The notes beneath the pieces were generated by a model. The model saw only the letters and a list, made by a program, of their open reading frames with translations. It was not told the DNA's origin and searched no databases. A stretch of DNA of 64,000 nucleotides from CBDCPI01 sp965220245 (GTDB lineage Bacteria > Chloroflexota > Dehalococcoidia > Lucifugimonadales > UBA3495), in NCBI GenBank assembly GCA_965220245.1, contig CBDCPI010000008.1:248001-312000 (forward strand), given 5' to 3'. Shown here one piece after another: positions 39,963 to 49,500 of this stretch (positions within the stretch are counted from its first letter, which is position 1; each line of letters starts with the position of its first letter). The position numbers and the translations under genes are program-made.

Positions 39963-41612
39963 CTAAAACACGCCCGGGTCCACGTACTCCCCGTATACGT
40001 CCCGGAGGGCTCCCATAACCTCGCCCTCGGTGGCGGACACCTCCACCGCCTCCAGCACTAAGGGCATCAGGTTTTCATCCCGCTGCGCTGCTTTGGATAA
40101 CCGGTGCAGGGCGTCGGCAACGAGGCTGGGGCTGCGGGTCTCCTTGACTTTGGCCAAGCGGGCTATTTGCCGGTGTTCCTCCGCCGGATCGAAGTGGAAT
40201 AGCTCCAGAGGGCGTTGCGCCTCAGACTGGTACTGATTGAGCCCCACGACTACTTGCTCGTTGGACTCGATGCGCCGTTGATATTCATAAGAAGCCCGGG
40301 CGATCTCCCGCTCAATATACCCGGTGGAGATGGCTTGCAGCATCCCCTCGTATAGGGACCCGGAGCCCAAGCCGTCAATGGTTTCGATGTACTCGGAAGC
40401 CTTCTCTTCCATCGCATTGGTCAGCGACTCCAGAAACATAGAGCCGCCCAGCGGGTCCACCGTGCTGGCCACACCGGACTCGTGGGCCAGAATAAGCTGG
40501 GTAGCCAGAGACATCCGCATGGCTTCTTCAGAGGGTATGTCGTAGGCTTCGTCGTAACCGCTAACGTGCAGCGATTGGGTGCCGCCCAGCACCGCCGCCA
40601 ACGCTTGGAACGCCCCCCTAACGATGTTGTTCTGGGGGTCTTGGCGCATCAACGTCGAGCCCAAGGTCTGGGTATGGAACCGCAGCCGCATGGACTCGGG
40701 CCTTGTAGCGCCATAACGGTCTTTCATTATCCGGGCCCACATGCGCCGCGCCGCCCGGAACTTGGCCACCTCTTCGAAGAAGTCGTTGTGGCAGCCGAAG
40801 AAGAAGGATAGCCTTGGAGCGAAGCTGTCTACCGGAAGGTCCCGTTTCAGAGTGGACTCCACGTAGGCCATTCCCTGAGCCAAGGTGAAAGCCAACTCTT
40901 GGACCGCATCGGACCCGGACTCCCGGGTGTGGTAGCCGGAGATAGAGACGGTATACCAATTGGGTACGTGGCGGGTGTAGAACTCGATAATGTCGGTGGT
41001 GAGCTTGAGAGACGGCCCCGGGCCCAAAGCAAAGGTCTTCTGGCCGTGGAACTCCTTCAAAGAGTCGTTTTGGGTGGTCCCCCGAAGGGCTTCCCAGCCT
41101 ACTCCCCGCTTCCGGGCCGTGGCCAAGAACATGCTCAGCATGACGATAGCGGGATGATTGATGGTCAAGGACACGCTAACCTGGTCCATGGCTATGCCAT
41201 CGAAGAGGTCGTGCATGTCTTGCACCGTGTCCACGGCGACTCCCAACCGGCCTACCTCACCCTCGGCTAGTTCATGGTCAGAGTCGTAGCCGGTCAAGGT
41301 GGGGTGGTCGAAGTCGGTGCTTATACCTGTCTGGCCGTGCTCCAGTAAAAAACGGTAGCGCTGATTGGTGGCTTGGGCCGTGCCAAAGCCAGCGATCTGC
41401 CGCCGGGTCCACAAACGCCCCCGGTACATATTGGGATAGGGGCCGCGGGTAAAGGGGTAGGCGCCGGGCTCGCCCAAGTCCCGGTCGTAATCAAGGGCGG
41501 CAGCGTCTACCTTGGAGTAGAGACCCTTGACCTCTAATCCTGATAGAGTCCGGCCCGACAGGGTCCGGTAGTCGGCGGGCTGTGCTTCCGGCCCACCCGG
41601 GTTGGCTACCAT
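39963..41612 (-). CDS. Methylmalonyl-CoA mutase family large (catalytic) subunit
   Basis: A 549-residue TIM-barrel acyl-CoA mutase subunit starting at ATG 41610-41612 (AGAGAGGAC upstream). Family motifs are TRGPYPNMYRGRLWTRRQIAGFG, the radical and CoA-binding regions SVSLTINHPAIVMLSMF, LRGTTQNDSLKE and RLRFHTQTLGSTLMRQDPQNN, and GTQSLHVSGYDEA. The barrel lacks the B12 domain, which is encoded by the next gene. Substrate (methylmalonyl-, isobutyryl- or ethylmalonyl-CoA type) cannot be fixed by eye, although the RGxxxTxxR region is similar to methylmalonyl-type enzymes. Confidence 0.94.
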   Translation of the reverse strand: MVANPGGPEAQPADYRTLSGRTLSGLEVKGLYSKVDAAALDYDRDLGEPGAYPFTRGPYPNMYRGRLWTRRQIAGFGTAQATNQRYRFLLEHGQTGISTDFDHPTLTGYDSDHELAEGEVGRLGVAVDTVQDMHDLFDGIAMDQVSVSLTINHPAIVMLSMFLATARKRGVGWEALRGTTQNDSLKEFHGQKTFALGPGPSLKLTTDIIEFYTRHVPNWYTVSISGYHTRESGSDAVQELAFTLAQGMAYVESTLKRDLPVDSFAPRLSFFFGCHNDFFEEVAKFRAARRMWARIMKDRYGATRPESMRLRFHTQTLGSTLMRQDPQNNIVRGAFQALAAVLGGTQSLHVSGYDEAYDIPSEEAMRMSLATQLILAHESGVASTVDPLGGSMFLESLTNAMEEKASEYIETIDGLGSGSLYEGMLQAISTGYIEREIARASYEYQRRIESNEQVVVGLNQYQSEAQRPLELFHFDPAEEHRQIARLAKVKETRSPSLVADALHRLSKAAQRDENLMPLVLEAVEVSATEGEVMGALRDVYGEYVDPGVF

Positions 41613-41633
41613 AGTCTTGTCCTCTCTTATCAC

Positions 41634-41851
41634 TGGCTTATGCCGCCTGAGCCGTCAGGGCCTCTTCATTTTCCGCATTCCGGGCCAGAACGACTTGACA
41701 GAGACAGAACCGACGCATCCCGCCGTCGTCCCGGCGAAAGTCGGGACCCAGGACTGCTAAGACAACTGCGACGTTCCTCGTTGCAAATCCGGGGTCCCGG
41801 GGGACATTCTGGATTCCGGCTCAAGGCCGGAATGACGAGCAGGCGCCGGTG
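41634..41851. other. Intergenic stretch with REP-like palindromes
   Basis: Contains GTCCCGGCGAAAGTCGGGAC (41730-41749) and ATTCCGGCTCAAGGCCGGAAT (41813-41833) facing each other. No gene seen. Confidence 0.6.
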
Positions 41852-42730
41852 CTATCCCAACCGCACGTATTTGTCCACGCTCTTCTCTGCGGTTAGGGCC
41901 AAGTAAAGGTCTCCGTGGGCGTCGACCCAAGAGCCGTGGGCCGAGCGGGACGCCCAACGGGCCAATACGTTGCCTTCTCCATCCAAGACGCTCATCTGAG
42001 GCGGCTTACCGTCTTCGGGGCGCTCGCTGGTGTAGAACATCCCCTCCGAGTCTTGGGAAATGTCCAGCGGGCGTTGCATGTCGGTCCACATAGTTATGTA
42101 GTTGCCATCGGCGTCAAAGACCTGCACCCGGCTGTTTTCCCGGTCGCATACGTAGACTCGCCCATCTTGGCCCACCAAGAGGCTGTGGGGCAGGTGGAAC
42201 TGGTTCGCCCCTCCTTTGCCCGGTTCTCCCCAAGAGGAGATCAGGGACCCATCGCTGGAGAAGCGGTGGACTCGGGCGTTCCGGTACCCGTCGGAAACGT
42301 ACAATTCACCCGATGGAGCCGGGACCAACTCAGTCAAGTAGTTGAAGGGGCCGGCCGCACGAGGCGCAACCTCGCCAGCGACCTCGCAGCCAGTGTCGGA
42401 GTAGACGCCGTGGGTGCCGATAATCTGGAGGGGCCGCCCGTCTAGGGTGTACTTCATAGCTACCGAGCCCTCCCGGTCGGTGAGGTACACGATGTCGTCG
42501 GCAATATAAATACCGTGGGGATTGACGAAGTTGCCATTTCCCCAAGAACCCACAAAGTTGCCCTCCCGGTCAAAGATGACCACCGGCGGGTCCTTCCGCT
42601 GGAAGACGTAGACCCGGTCTTGGGAGTCGGTGGCGACGGCGCTGACCGTCCCAAACTCCTCTCCTTGAGGCAGCCGGGCCCAGTCTTGCTCCAGCCGGTA
42701 AGTGTATTTACCGGTACCTACAGTAGTCAT
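41852..42730 (-). CDS. NHL-repeat beta-propeller protein
   Basis: A 292-residue propeller with NHL-type blades: VSAVATDSQDRVYVFQR, FVNPHGIYIADDIVYLTDRE, LTELVPAPSGELYVSDGYRN, HLPHSLLVGQDGRVYVCDRE, LDISQDSEGMFYTSERP and a closing AHGSWVDAHGDLYLA. No signal peptide is visible. The start is ATG 42728-42730 behind AAAAGGAGATC. Such proteins include peptidyl-amidoglycolate lyase-like and lactonase-like members; metal ligands were not identified, so function is open. The next gene upstream on the same strand is an amidohydrolase. Confidence 0.88.
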   Translation of the reverse strand: MTTVGTGKYTYRLEQDWARLPQGEEFGTVSAVATDSQDRVYVFQRKDPPVVIFDREGNFVGSWGNGNFVNPHGIYIADDIVYLTDREGSVAMKYTLDGRPLQIIGTHGVYSDTGCEVAGEVAPRAAGPFNYLTELVPAPSGELYVSDGYRNARVHRFSSDGSLISSWGEPGKGGANQFHLPHSLLVGQDGRVYVCDRENSRVQVFDADGNYITMWTDMQRPLDISQDSEGMFYTSERPEDGKPPQMSVLDGEGNVLARWASRSAHGSWVDAHGDLYLALTAEKSVDKYVRLG

Positions 42731-42866
42731 GGCCGATCTCCTTTTGGCGTTGCGATGGGGTTATTCCAGTCCTGGGTTGCACTCTGGGATTGCTTTGCCG
42801 CTGGCCACCATACTAACACACCGTTGAATTCGGTGGTTGAGGCGATGGCCTCGGCGGAGCCAGTCC

Positions 42867-44408
42867 CTAGCTCCGGCCGTTGTAAACGTAATGCGGCGGG
42901 CCGTCGCCGGAATGCCAAGCTTCGTAGAACCGCTCGACGAAGGGGACCAGCCGGTTTGCCATCTGCCTAGCCGCCAAGGTCGCCGGTTCCACCGACCGGG
43001 AAAACCGCTCTTTCAACTCTTGCAACACCGCGCTCTTATCGATATAGGTAAAGCGGCCGTCCCGCAGCACCACGTCGCCGTCGATGATCACCGTGTTTAC
43101 ATGCTGGGACTTCCCTCGATAGAGGAGGGCGTCGATCATGTTGAGGTCGGGGTCAAGGTACGGTTCCTCAATGTAAGACAAGTCCAACAACACCATGTCG
43201 GCCCGCCGGCCCTTTTCCAACGCGCCGATCTTATCTTGAAAAAAAGTGGGGCGGGCTGCGTTCACCGTTCCCATCTTGAGCACTTGGTGGGAATTTATCG
43301 CCGGCGCGGCTATCGACGGCTGCCGGTGCAGCTTGGATAGCAAGCGCATTTCCTGAAGCATATCATCGTCGTCGTTAATCGCGGTGCTGTCGGTCCCGAC
43401 CGACACGTTCACTCCCCCGGCCAGCATCGCGTTTACCGGCGCAATCCCGTTTTTTAGCCGCAAGTTCGAGCTGGCGTTGTGGCAGACGGTGGCATTGTTG
43501 CCGGCCAGCAATTCGATGTCGGCGTCGGTCAGCCAGACCGAATGCGCACAGGACACCTCCGGCCCCAAGAATCCCAGGTCTTCCAAGTGGGCCACCGGGG
43601 TCTTGGACCAAGTCCGCATCCCGTACTCTTTCTGGTAGAAGCTCTCCACCAAGTGGATGTGGATTCCGGCCTGGTACCTGTTGGCGTAGTCTTTGGTCTG
43701 CTCCAGAAAACTGTCGGACACCCACTGGACATTGCTGGGGCTGAGCAAAACGGTGCACTTGCCGTTTGGGTCGGCCCCATACTCCCCGTGCATCTTCTCA
43801 AACAACCGGAAATAGTCCGCCATGGGCAGGTCCACCGCGGCCAAGTACTGTCTGACTCCGGCAGCCAAGTCCGTAGGCAGGCCCGACAGGAAGCCCTCGT
43901 CGTCGCCATAGACCACCCGGTTCCGCTCCCGGAAATAGACCGAAAAGGCAGTCCGCATTCCCGCGTCTCCAAAGGCCCGGAGAATCTCCTCCAAGTCGTC
44001 ATCCAGTCCGGTAACCGGGGTCTGGGGATGGTTGTACATGACCGTGGTGGTGCCCGACTCGATCATCTGCATGGCCGTGTAGAGGGTCACCAAGTAGTTG
44101 TCGTAGGGACGCTGGCCCCAACCGGCGAGGATCCAGGTCTCCAAGCAGTCGTCGACGCTGCCCAGTTGAAAGGTGGTCACACCCCTGCCGTGGTGGTGAG
44201 TGTTGACTAAGCCGGGGAACACCACAAAATTGGGGCCGCCCACCACTTCATCGACTTGAGCGGACTGCCGAAGATTCTCGTAAGGCCCAACGTCCACGAT
44301 GACGCCGTCCTGCTGCAACACCGCGCCGTCAGAAATCACGGTACTTCCGGCAGCGTCATCGCCGGCCCGGCATATCACGTACTTACCACGGATGAGGGAT
44401 GAGGCCAT
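42867..44408 (-). CDS. Cytosine deaminase/TrzA-type amidohydrolase
   Basis: A 513-residue metal-dependent hydrolase related to 8-oxoguanine deaminase, atrazine chlorohydrolase and S-adenosylhomocysteine deaminase. Metal ligands sit in the HxH of VFPGLVNTHHHGRG, the histidine of IHIHLVESFYQ, CAHSVWLTDADIELL and the aspartate of VSVGTDSTAINDD. The start is the ATG at 44406-44408 behind GGAGGTGAAAG, 11 codons inside the longest frame. It is likely to deaminate or dechlorinate a purine- or triazine-like compound. It is co-directional with the NHL protein gene. Confidence 0.93.
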   Translation of the reverse strand: MASSLIRGKYVICRAGDDAAGSTVISDGAVLQQDGVIVDVGPYENLRQSAQVDEVVGGPNFVVFPGLVNTHHHGRGVTTFQLGSVDDCLETWILAGWGQRPYDNYLVTLYTAMQMIESGTTTVMYNHPQTPVTGLDDDLEEILRAFGDAGMRTAFSVYFRERNRVVYGDDEGFLSGLPTDLAAGVRQYLAAVDLPMADYFRLFEKMHGEYGADPNGKCTVLLSPSNVQWVSDSFLEQTKDYANRYQAGIHIHLVESFYQKEYGMRTWSKTPVAHLEDLGFLGPEVSCAHSVWLTDADIELLAGNNATVCHNASSNLRLKNGIAPVNAMLAGGVNVSVGTDSTAINDDDDMLQEMRLLSKLHRQPSIAAPAINSHQVLKMGTVNAARPTFFQDKIGALEKGRRADMVLLDLSYIEEPYLDPDLNMIDALLYRGKSQHVNTVIIDGDVVLRDGRFTYIDKSAVLQELKERFSRSVEPATLAARQMANRLVPFVERFYEAWHSGDGPPHYVYNGRS

Positions 44409-44472
44409 GTCTTTCACCTCCGGCTGGGGTATCAAGGGCAATTATACTGGATTCGCGAGGGCACAGGTTAAT

Positions 44473-44826
44473 ATGGTATTCTTGGAGGGAACTATAGACC
44501 ATTTTACCGTTGAAACCCGTCGACTACGCCGGGAATATGACGCACTGCCCAAAAGACCATCGCACGGGCAATCTACGCTGGAGCGGCATTCTTCTATCCG
44601 CCCTGAATGGATTATGCGTATCATCAAGCAACCTTACGACCGATGGGAGCAAGTTATGCCTGATGGGGAGCGCCGAACAATTCTTGTTGGGCGAGTGCCA
44701 CAATTCAGTCAGTGGATTACGGTAGTATTCGTAGGAACCGTGAGCACCGGCGAGTTGCTTACTGCCTATCCAGACAGAAGGCTGGAAAGAAGATATGGAG
44801 GAAGGCCGTGGAAGAACGTGCAGTAA
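44473..44826 (+). CDS. Unidentified small protein (possible toxin-like partner)
   Basis: A 117-residue protein from ATG 44473 (GGTTAATATGG context, weak ribosome binding site). The central part reads ERHSSIRPEWIMRIIKQPYDRWEQVMPDGERRTILVGRVPQ, then VVFVGTVSTGELLTAYPDRRLERRYGG. The ERH...RP...I pattern plus a late AYP-R is reminiscent of small RNase-like or phage-barnase-type toxins, but I cannot name a family with confidence. The next gene overlaps it by 19 bases and resembles DUF2283, an arrangement seen in small two-gene modules. Confidence 0.6.
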   Translation: MVFLEGTIDHFTVETRRLRREYDALPKRPSHGQSTLERHSSIRPEWIMRIIKQPYDRWEQVMPDGERRTILVGRVPQFSQWITVVFVGTVSTGELLTAYPDRRLERRYGGRPWKNVQ

Positions 44827-45101
44827 ATCACCGGGAACTAGAATCTCTGCCGGATGTCGTAGTTTCCTATTGGCCCGAGGAGCGTAGATTATCCATACAA
44901 GCAGGAAATCCGGTCTGGGTGGATGAAGGTGAACAGGTCGCGAATGGCTTGACAGCTTTTTACGATAAGGAAGGTAGTTTGGTGGCGATTGATTTGGACT
45001 CTGCCGAATTACTGCTCAAACCGTTCTTGGATGCTGCCCGAAGGGCAACTGACACCCTCCCAGCGGAAGTGAATGACCCGGAGCCAACCCCATCACCGTA
45101 G
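44808..45101 (+). CDS. DUF2283-like small protein
   Basis: A 97-residue acidic protein from GTG 44808 behind GGAGGAAGGCC. It has VVSYWPEERRLSIQAGNPVWVDEGEQVANGLTAFYDKEGSLVAIDLDSAELLLKPF, matching the DUF2283 pattern of a short beta hairpin, 'DxEGxLVxID' turn and a following helix, with an added C-terminal tail. Role unknown. The overlap with the upstream gene implies co-translation. Confidence 0.7.
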   Translation: MEERAVNHRELESLPDVVVSYWPEERRLSIQAGNPVWVDEGEQVANGLTAFYDKEGSLVAIDLDSAELLLKPFLDAARRATDTLPAEVNDPEPTPSP

Positions 45102-45143
45102 AAGGTAGGATTGTATATAGTTCCCAAAAGTTGGAGGTACCTG

Positions 45144-45995
45144 ATGCCCGGACTGGAAGGCAAAGTAGCCCTAATTACCGGAGCCGGCGGCATGAGGGGC
45201 GTGGGGCGCGCCACCGCTTTGAAGCTGGCCGGCCTTGGCGCCGACGTGGCCTTGACCGATGTGCAACGGGAAACGGAGGACCTGCCGCCGGCCGAGGTCA
45301 GGCTTGGCTGGAGGAGCATCGACTCGGTGGGCGAGGAGGTAGCCGCACTGGGACGGCGCAGTCTCCAAGTGTATTGCGACTTGAGCCGCGAGGAGCAGAT
45401 CGAGGCCATGGTGGAGCAGGTCGTGGACCACTTTGGGCATATAGACATCCTGGTCAACAATGCCCGGGCAATTATCGGGCGGGACAAAGTGCCGGTGACC
45501 GAGTTGGCAAAGGAGGTCTGGGACCACTTTCTGACCATCAATACGACCGCCGTCTTCCTGTGTACCCAGATGGTTGGCCGGGAGATGATTCGAGTGGGGA
45601 ACGGCGGACGCATCGTTAACATCGCCTCGAATGCGTCCAAGCAAGCCAGCGCCACCGGCGCCGCCTATTCCGCGTCGAAGTTTGCCGTCCTGGGGCTAAC
45701 CCAAGCGTCGGCTCTAGACTTGGCGCCATACCACATAACGGTGAACGCCGTGTGTCCCGGCCCCATCAACACCGACCGGATGAGTTATTGGGAGCGGGAC
45801 CGGGCCGAGGAACTGGGCATCTCCCATGAAGAGTTCCGGGGGCGAATTGTGGAAGGAGCGGGCCGCTCCTCGCCCTTGGGACGCATCGCCGAGGCGGAAG
45901 ACATCGCCAACATGGTGGCCTTCCTAGCCTCCGACGACGCCAACTTCATCACCGGGCAAGCCTACAACGTCAACGGCGGCGTCCTATTTCATTAG
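45144..45995 (+). CDS. Short-chain dehydrogenase/reductase (SDR)
   Basis: A 283-residue NAD(P)-dependent oxidoreductase starting at ATG 45144 behind TTGGAGGTACC. Classical motifs are VALITGAGGMRGVGRATALKL, NNAR for NNAG, IASNAS with the catalytic serine, YSASK, and the C-terminal VAFLASDDANFITGQAYNVNGG. The insertion after strand two (DVQRETEDLPPAEVRLGW) is longer than usual. The substrate is unknown. The protein is only distantly similar to the SDR at 15080. Confidence 0.94.
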   Translation: MPGLEGKVALITGAGGMRGVGRATALKLAGLGADVALTDVQRETEDLPPAEVRLGWRSIDSVGEEVAALGRRSLQVYCDLSREEQIEAMVEQVVDHFGHIDILVNNARAIIGRDKVPVTELAKEVWDHFLTINTTAVFLCTQMVGREMIRVGNGGRIVNIASNASKQASATGAAYSASKFAVLGLTQASALDLAPYHITVNAVCPGPINTDRMSYWERDRAEELGISHEEFRGRIVEGAGRSSPLGRIAEAEDIANMVAFLASDDANFITGQAYNVNGGVLFH

Positions 45996-46069
45996 GGCCA
46001 GTCCATTAACGATATGGGCGGCGCCTCTAAGCTGGACTTTGTACATTCAAGCGGCGTAGGAAAGCAAGT

Positions 46070-46553
46070 CTACGATGCGGTTGAATAATGGTGTCGGGAC
46101 TTTCGTGATTTCAGGTTCGATATCCGACATGGAAAAACTTCCAGAGGCCCGCCGGAGGTCCTTTCTGACCAGGGCGATTGCACCGGCAAAGGTGGGCAGG
46201 GGCTTGGCATACCAAGCGGCCGTCCGGGGAAGTGGAGCAATTCCAAGACAGCGTAGCTGCTGTCCGCCACCAGCACCGGGGGCGGTGGGGCAGCCACCGG
46301 CGCAGTTGGAGGATGATCCGGCGAGCCCAGTCGGTGAGCTTCTGGTGAGCCCGCCCCCTTTTCCGGTAATATCGTTCCGAAGGCGCCAGGGGCGCCAGAA
46401 AAGGCAATACCCAAGTCCGGCTGGCCAGGGTATGGTGGTCCGCCACGGCAAGCTGATCCAGCGCAGGCCGCTGGCCTTTACGAAATGGCTCCCGCCGGAG
46501 GGCACTCGGTCGCGGTATATTCCCTTTGCCTTGACCCGCTGACCCCACCGCAT
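46070..46553 (-). pseudogene. Transposase remnant (DDE type, frameshifted)
   Basis: Pieces in three frames on the minus strand line up as one transposase. The first is RWGQRVKAKGIYRD with SHFVKASGLRWISL (to about 46450). Then comes SERYYRKRGRAHQKLTDWARRIILQLRRWLPHRP (about 46285-46390), and then VADSSYAVLELLHF (about 46235-46280), which holds a catalytic-type aspartate. At least two frameshifts and both ends are missing. It resembles IS701/ISNCY-type DDE transposases; I am unsure of the exact group. Confidence 0.75.
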
Positions 46554-46566
46554 GTCCGCCGAACAC

Positions 46567-49500
46567 TCAGCCGTTCGGCGGACTGGCGATGTAATCGCGG
46601 GCGGCGTTCTCAGCCTCGGTCGCTAGGGCGGCAATGTTGGGAACGGACTCTTCGCGGCCGAGCCGGACGAACAGGTAAACCACCTCGGACACGGGGCGGC
46701 CGGTGGCCCGGTTGACCGCCAAGGCGTAGGCCCCGGCTTGCATCCGGTAGTTTTGCAGGCGGGCTGCGGTCTGGTCGGCGTCCACGTCGTCGGTCTTGTA
46801 GTCCACTACAACCAGGTGCCCGTTTTCCTCGAAGAGCAGGTCGATGAAACCCTCCAAGACAGCGCCGCCTTCGAGGGGTATTCCAAGGGGGACTTCGCGC
46901 CAGTACCTGGTTGAATTGACGGCCCGCTGCACTATATCGCTGGCGATTGCCTTCCGGACCAACTGGGCGACTTCGGCGCGGCGGTGGGGAATGCCCTCCG
47001 CCGTGGCCTGGGCGTTGGCGGTGTCGTCGATACCCGAACCGGTAGCCAAATCTATGGTCTGGAGCACCGAGTGGACGGCCCGTCCAACCTCGCTGCTGCC
47101 GCGCCCCCGCTTCCAAGGCTCATCGGACTCGGACTCCTCCTTGTCCACGCTGGCCAGGCGGGTAGCGGCGATGGATGTTGGGGCGCTGTTGGCCTTAATC
47201 AGGGCCGCTCGCGCCTTGGTCCATTGCTCCCGCTCTTCCAGTGAGTGGCTCTCCGGGTCGATGCCGTCAGCGCCGGATTCATCGGCTACCTTGGGGGGCA
47301 ACTCGTGGGGCTGTGCCCTTTGCCACAGGTAGTCGCCGCCCTCGGCGAAGTCGGCTACCCGATGGGCCAAGCTAATGCCCCTATCCCGGCGGTACATGCT
47401 GACGGCCAAGTGGTCGCGGGCCCGGGTAGCGGCGACGTAAAGCAGCCGGACAGCCTCTTCTTGCTCTAAGGCCCGCTCGAGGCTGAGGGCATCCGCATAT
47501 CCGGGGGTCTCAAAACGGGAGCCCTCCGACCCAGCTCTGGCCTCGATGCTACCGTTCGTTCGCTCGAAAATAACGGGTCTGGAACCTCCGGTCCGGGATA
47601 AGTCGCTGTTAATCCGGGTCAGGATGACGATGGGGAATTCCAAGCCTTTAGCGGCGTGGACGGTCATAATCCGAACAGCGTCTTCGTCGGCGTCGGGACT
47701 CGCTGCTTCGGCGACTCGGGCGTTTTCGTCGCGTCGGCGGTCCATCCACTCGATGTAGCCGCGAAGCGATTCGCCCCCGGCGGCCACGAATCCGCGGGCT
47801 TGGTCGACCATGAACCGGTAGCGCCGCCAGTGCTCCCGGGTCCGCGGGTGGTCGAGGGCAAGCTGCATCAGATGCCGCTCCCGGATAAACCGGTCGATGA
47901 GGTGGGCTACCGAGTCCCAGTTCCGCGCCGCGTGATACCCGCGCAGCTTTTCCAATCCTTGGGAGACCGGGCCGCCAACCGGCCCGTGGAGTGTCAAATA
48001 GTCGAACCGGCTCCCGGCCTGATGAAATTCCAGCAGCTCCACGTCGGAGCAAGCAAAGGCCGGCGAGCGGAGCGCGGCGACAATCGCCACCTCGTCCGAA
48101 GGGTCGTCGATGGCCCGCAGGCAGTTCATCAGGTCGCGGACTTCCTGGGTGTGGAATACCAGAGACGCGCCCTCCATCCGGTAGGGCGCGTCCGCCGCTT
48201 CCAGCGCGTTCTCCAAGCTGGAGAGGCCGGTGCGGGCCCGCAGCAGAAGACAGATGTCCCGAAATTCGGCGGGGCGGTAGCACTCTTGGCCCTCGGCCTC
48301 GGTCTTCTCCCGGTCCAGCACCTGCCAGCCATCCTCGACAATGTTCCGCAGCAGACGAGATATGGCTTCGTCCTCTTGCCGCCTGACCTCAGCCGCACTG
48401 GCGCTTACGACGACATCGCCCAGCCGCCACACGGCGGGTCTGGGCTTGCCTTCGCCGCTGCCGCGCCCCTGCTTCCAAGGCTCACCTTCCCACCGGTGGA
48501 CTATTGGTTCATAGCCGGGCTGGGTTTCTCCCTCCGCCATCCATGGACCAAAAATGTGGTTGACCCACTCCGCCACCGGCTGCTGCGAGCGGAAGTTCTG
48601 GACCAGTTGGACGATCTCCCCGCCCATCTGCTCGCGCAACCCGGCGACTTGGCGGATGTCGGCACGCCGAAAGCGGTAGATGGACTGCTTGGGGTCGCCT
48701 ACCACGAACAGCTTGCCGCGTTCCGGGGTGATGTTTTGCCACTGGCGCGGCCGATCACCGGCCGCGCCGCCCAAAGGCGCATCTTCGGACAAGAACAAGG
48801 CGATTTCGGCCTGGATGGGGTCGGTGTCTTGGACCTCGTCGATCAGCAGGTGGGTGAAGCGCTGCCGGAAGTAGTCCCGCACCGCAAGGTTGTCCCGCAG
48901 CAGGTCCCGGGCCCAGACTAGCAGGTCATGGTAATTGGCGCGGCCCTGACGCTTGCGGCCGGCCGCGTAATCGAGGGCAAAACCGCGCAATTCCTGCAAC
49001 AGGTGAGATAGCGCGGACTGCCGCACCGCCGCTATTTCATCATCCACTGCGGTCCGGACTTCCTTGACCAAGGCTTTAAGTTGCGTGCAGGCATTGGCAC
49101 CGGTCTTCGAGTCTTTCCGCCAATCGGCCGTGCGGCCCCGGTTGCCGGGCGGCCAGAGAAGCCTCGTAAGTTGGAGGTAGCTGTCCGGCTCATCGGAAGG
49201 CGCTTTTCCCAGTCCCACCGCGATGCGAAGCAATCTCTGGACACCGGCATATAACGGGTCATCGTCTCTCAGGTCCGAATATTGGCAGAGCCTAGCGAGT
49301 TCATCGGACTCACTGAGGAGCCGGTCTGCCGCCGCGGCCTCGGGCATGAGAGCTTCGGCGATGTGATAGGACTCCAGCAGATCGTAGTTTTGGTGAAATT
49401 CCAGAGCTATATTCCGTAGCTGGTCCGGACTGAGTCCCATGGTGAAAGCCAATCGCAGGTCCAGGATGGTCTCGTCACGGCGCATCGCGCCGTCCAGCCA

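Noticed and set aside
47656..48921. 421-codon open frame opposite addA
   Set aside because: Antisense shadow of conserved helicase motifs.
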